A DNA stretch of 64,000 bases, taken from assembly GCF_007641235.1 (NCBI RefSeq), contig NZ_CP038157.1, positions 310,001 to 374,000 of the forward strand. Direction: 5' to 3'. The notes beneath the pieces were generated by a model, which was not told the origin of the DNA, ran no database searches, and saw only the letters and a list, made by a program, of their open reading frames with translations. Position 1 is the stretch's first letter, and each line of letters starts with the position of its first letter. Made by a program: the position numbers and the translations under genes. This document shows, one piece after another, positions 63,101 through 64,000 of this stretch. Source of the DNA: Corynebacterium sanguinis (lineage in GTDB: Bacteria; Actinomycetota; Actinomycetes; Mycobacteriales; Mycobacteriaceae).

Positions 63101-63559
63101 AAACTCCGCGATCTGCGCCGGGTCGTCCGAGGGCTCGGAGTCTTTCAACGTGGGCAGCCCGGTGCGCTCCGCGGCCTGCACGGCGGCTGCCTTATCGCCG
63201 GTGAGGTCGAGCGTTTCCGGGCTGGGGCCGATGAAGGTGATCCCGTTCTCGGCGCACTCACGAGCAAGCTCGGCGCGCTCGGAGAGGAAGCCGTAGCCGG
63301 GGTAGACGGCATCCGCGCCCGTCTTCTTCGCGGCGGAGATGATCTCGTCGATGTCCAGGTAGGCGCGCACCGGCTGGCCTTCGACGCCGATCTGCACGGC
63401 CTCGTCCGCAAACGGGCGGTGGAAGGAGTTGCGATCCTCGCGCGGGTAGACCGCGACCGTTTTGGCCCCGGTCTCGAACGCTGCATGAAACGCCCTCACG
63501 GCGATCTCACCCCGATTGGCAACGAGGACTTTGTCAAAGTGCGGAAGCGTGCGAGCCAT
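60149..63559 (-). CDS. pyc: Pyruvate carboxylase
   Basis: A 1136-residue biotin enzyme that makes oxaloacetate from pyruvate, bicarbonate and ATP, the main anaplerotic step in corynebacteria. The biotin carboxylase domain (about 1-455) has [28 protein letters not shown] and FIEMNPRVQVEHTVTEE. The carboxyltransferase TIM barrel (about 530-810) has WGGATYDVAMRFLHESPW, LRGRNTVGYTPYPD, IKDMAGLMRP and HVHTHDTAGGQLA. The C-terminal carrier domain has ATIEAMKMEAAI with the biotinyl Lys near residue 1100. Length fits the single-chain enzyme. Confidence 0.97.
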   Translation of the reverse strand: MARTLPHFDKVLVANRGEIAVRAFHAAFETGAKTVAVYPREDRNSFHRPFADEAVQIGVEGQPVRAYLDIDEIISAAKKTGADAVYPGYGFLSERAELARECAENGITFIGPSPETLDLTGDKAAAVQAAERTGLPTLKDSEPSDDPAQIAEFAKEFEFPVFVKAVAGGGGRGMRFVEREQDVEKLAAEASREAEAAFGDARVYVERAVINPQHIEVQILADSAGNVIHLFERDCSLQRRHQKVVEIAPAQHITQEHRERICADAVRFCKEINYSGAGTVEFLVDENGNHVFIEMNPRVQVEHTVTEEVTGVDIVRSQLYIAAGATLEDLGLDQESVQITGAALQCRITTEDPANGFRPDSGLITGYRSPGGAGVRLDGSVAVGTEITPNFDSLLVKMTCRGKDFQIAVDRSLRALNEFSVTGVSTNIGFLRELLSDPDFRYKRVNTNFIADHPHLLEAPAAADEIGRILDYVGHVTVNQPNGPRPTNIAPSKKLPERDYGDLPRGSRDDLLELGPEKWAQKLREQTALGVTETTFRDAHQSLLATRIRTNTLVAAAKHVGHLTPQLTSVEAWGGATYDVAMRFLHESPWMRLDEIREVLPNVNLQMLLRGRNTVGYTPYPDSVTKAFVAEAARSGIDIFRIFDALNDVSQMRPAIDAVLETNTTVAEVAMAYSGNLLDPAEDLYTLDYYLRLAEEIVGTGAHVLAIKDMAGLMRPAAATRLVGALRERFDLPIHVHTHDTAGGQLATYLAAAAAGADVVDVASAPLAGTTSQPSMSALVAAFANTERDTGLSLEAVSDMEPYWEAVRQVYAPFESGIPGPTGRVYKHEIPGGQLSNLRTQANALGLGDRFELIEDYYAAVNEILGRPTKVTPSSKVVGDLALHLVGAGVDPHVFAENPRKFDIPESVIGFLQGELGTPPGGWPELRDKALEDRAVVNRTVEVPAEAAEALESDDEKLRREALDKLLFPMQYEEFLEHRRTYGITDQLSDKAFFYGLTEGEENLIYYGEVSEEKTPLVVRLEAIGDADEKGMRQVIFTVNGQVRPLRVRDESAESSVAEVEKADTSNPGHVAAPFAGVVNVTVNVGDEVKEGDQVATIEAMKMEAAISAPKDGTIERIALTKATKVEGGDLVVVIS

Positions 63560-63691
63560 GGTGGTGGTCCTTTCCCGAGCGGGTGTGGGGTCATGCTAAA
63601 GCTGATTCTAACCCCCAAAGAAGGCACACGAGCGGGCTTGAATGTCGCTCTGTGTGGGGGCTTCTGTGATTGTGGGCGCTGGTGGGGGCCA

Positions 63692-63768
63692 GTGACAAAA
63701 GTTGTACCGACGCCGAAAACGACCTGGGAAAATGACAAAAGTTGCACCAGCGGTGCAACTTTTGTCAC
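63692..63768 (-). repeat. Three-arm CCCAGGTC intergenic element, copy D
   Basis: On the minus strand: arm gtgacaaaagttgcacc, a 3-nt loop, an inverted copy of 16 matching bases (63733-63748), core ttttcccaggtc (offset 40), and a second inverted copy ggtacaacttttgtcac with one mismatch. It is 77 bp long. It lies between pyc and the citrate-synthase-family gene, both on the minus strand. Confidence 0.8.
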
Positions 63769-63780
63769 TCAACCCGTCGG

Positions 63781-64000
63781 CTAGCGCACGTGGCGCTCAT
63801 CCGGGCCGTTGTACGCGGCCAGCGGGCGGATGATCGTCGGGTTGCTGTACTGCTCAATGATGTGCGCGGTCCAGCCGGTGATGCGCGCCATGACGAACAG
63901 CGGGGTGAAGAACTCGATGTCGAAACCGAGGATGTAGTAGGCCGGGCCGGCCGGGAAGTCCAGGTTCGGCATGATGTGGATCGAGGTATTGTCGTACATG
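63781..64000 (-). CDS. prpC: C-terminal end of citrate synthase/2-methylcitrate synthase, partial
   Basis: The final 73 residues of a citrate-synthase-fold enzyme: NLDFPAGPAYYILGFDIEFF, then TPLFVMARITGWTAHIIEQY and the arginine-containing end NPTIIRPLAAYNGPDERHVR. The active-site Asp lies in PNLDFPAGP, and the IIRPxAxYxG end is typical of PrpC and of type II citrate synthases. The PAYYILG and PDERHV wording favours 2-methylcitrate synthase of propionate catabolism. The start is beyond the window. Confidence 0.8.
   Translation of the reverse strand, partial: MYDNTSIHIMPNLDFPAGPAYYILGFDIEFFTPLFVMARITGWTAHIIEQYSNPTIIRPLAAYNGPDERHVR

Overview
The window is high-GC actinobacterial DNA. Its gene content points to Corynebacterium: a giant type I fatty acid synthase with a separate AcpS, AccBC/AccD/AccE acyl-CoA carboxylases, a TusF/TusG trehalose importer, AmtR-like boxes before gltBD, and pyruvate carboxylase. 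Several blocks follow the C. glutamicum order as I remember it (tus genes, purE/purK, birA, dtsR1; then dtsR2, accE, maf, thtR, accBC, pyc). I did not verify this by any search. I saw no rRNA, tRNA or CRISPR array.

Layout. 0-2.4 kb: end of a trehalose-type ABC import operon. 2.5-3.4 kb: an AT-richer DUF6414-like gene. 3.6-7.0 kb: purK-purE-DUF218, a PH-domain membrane protein and birA. 7.0-19.4 kb: a CPBP protease with a defective 5' end, then acpS divergent from accD1-fas, which joins malonyl-CoA supply, fatty acid synthesis and the ACP-activating enzyme. 19.6-36.7 kb: a defence-like island. It holds a DEDDh-exonuclease/BRCT/sigma4-like protein, an AlbA_2 ATP-binding regulator behind four 21-bp tandem repeats, and an MTase-helicase-GIY-YIG operon whose MTase is split by an IS256-family element with 8-bp target duplications. 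A two-gene small-protein unit, a decayed gene and a GmrSD-like DUF262/DUF1524 nuclease complete it. 36.9-50.8 kb: DoxX-like + DUF3253, catalase, an SDR fused to a helical bundle, gltB-gltD, glnA, then a second DoxX-like + DUF3253 pair. 50.9-64 kb: RNase H, a methyltransferase broken by one amber codon, accD2-accE-maf, DUF3151, an ATP-grasp protein, a rhodanese, accBC, a GNAT, pyc and the end of a citrate-synthase-family gene.

The genes combine into a carbon and nitrogen core. Pyc feeds oxaloacetate; AccBC with AccD1 makes malonyl-CoA for FAS-I; AccBC with AccD2/AccE probably serves another acyl-CoA; BirA biotinylates the carriers; and GS/GOGAT assimilates ammonium. The defence-like island appears to have been inserted into this conserved metabolic neighbourhood.

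The most unusual signal is a family of intergenic elements of about 77 bp (19523, 36749, 41577 and 63692; a shorter relative at 55099; a diverged tandem pair at 7872-8165). Each has three copies of an arm word, one forward and two inverted, around a constant core CCCAGGTC. The word differs between elements but matches itself within each one, so W can pair with either of two W' copies. I do not recognise this family.
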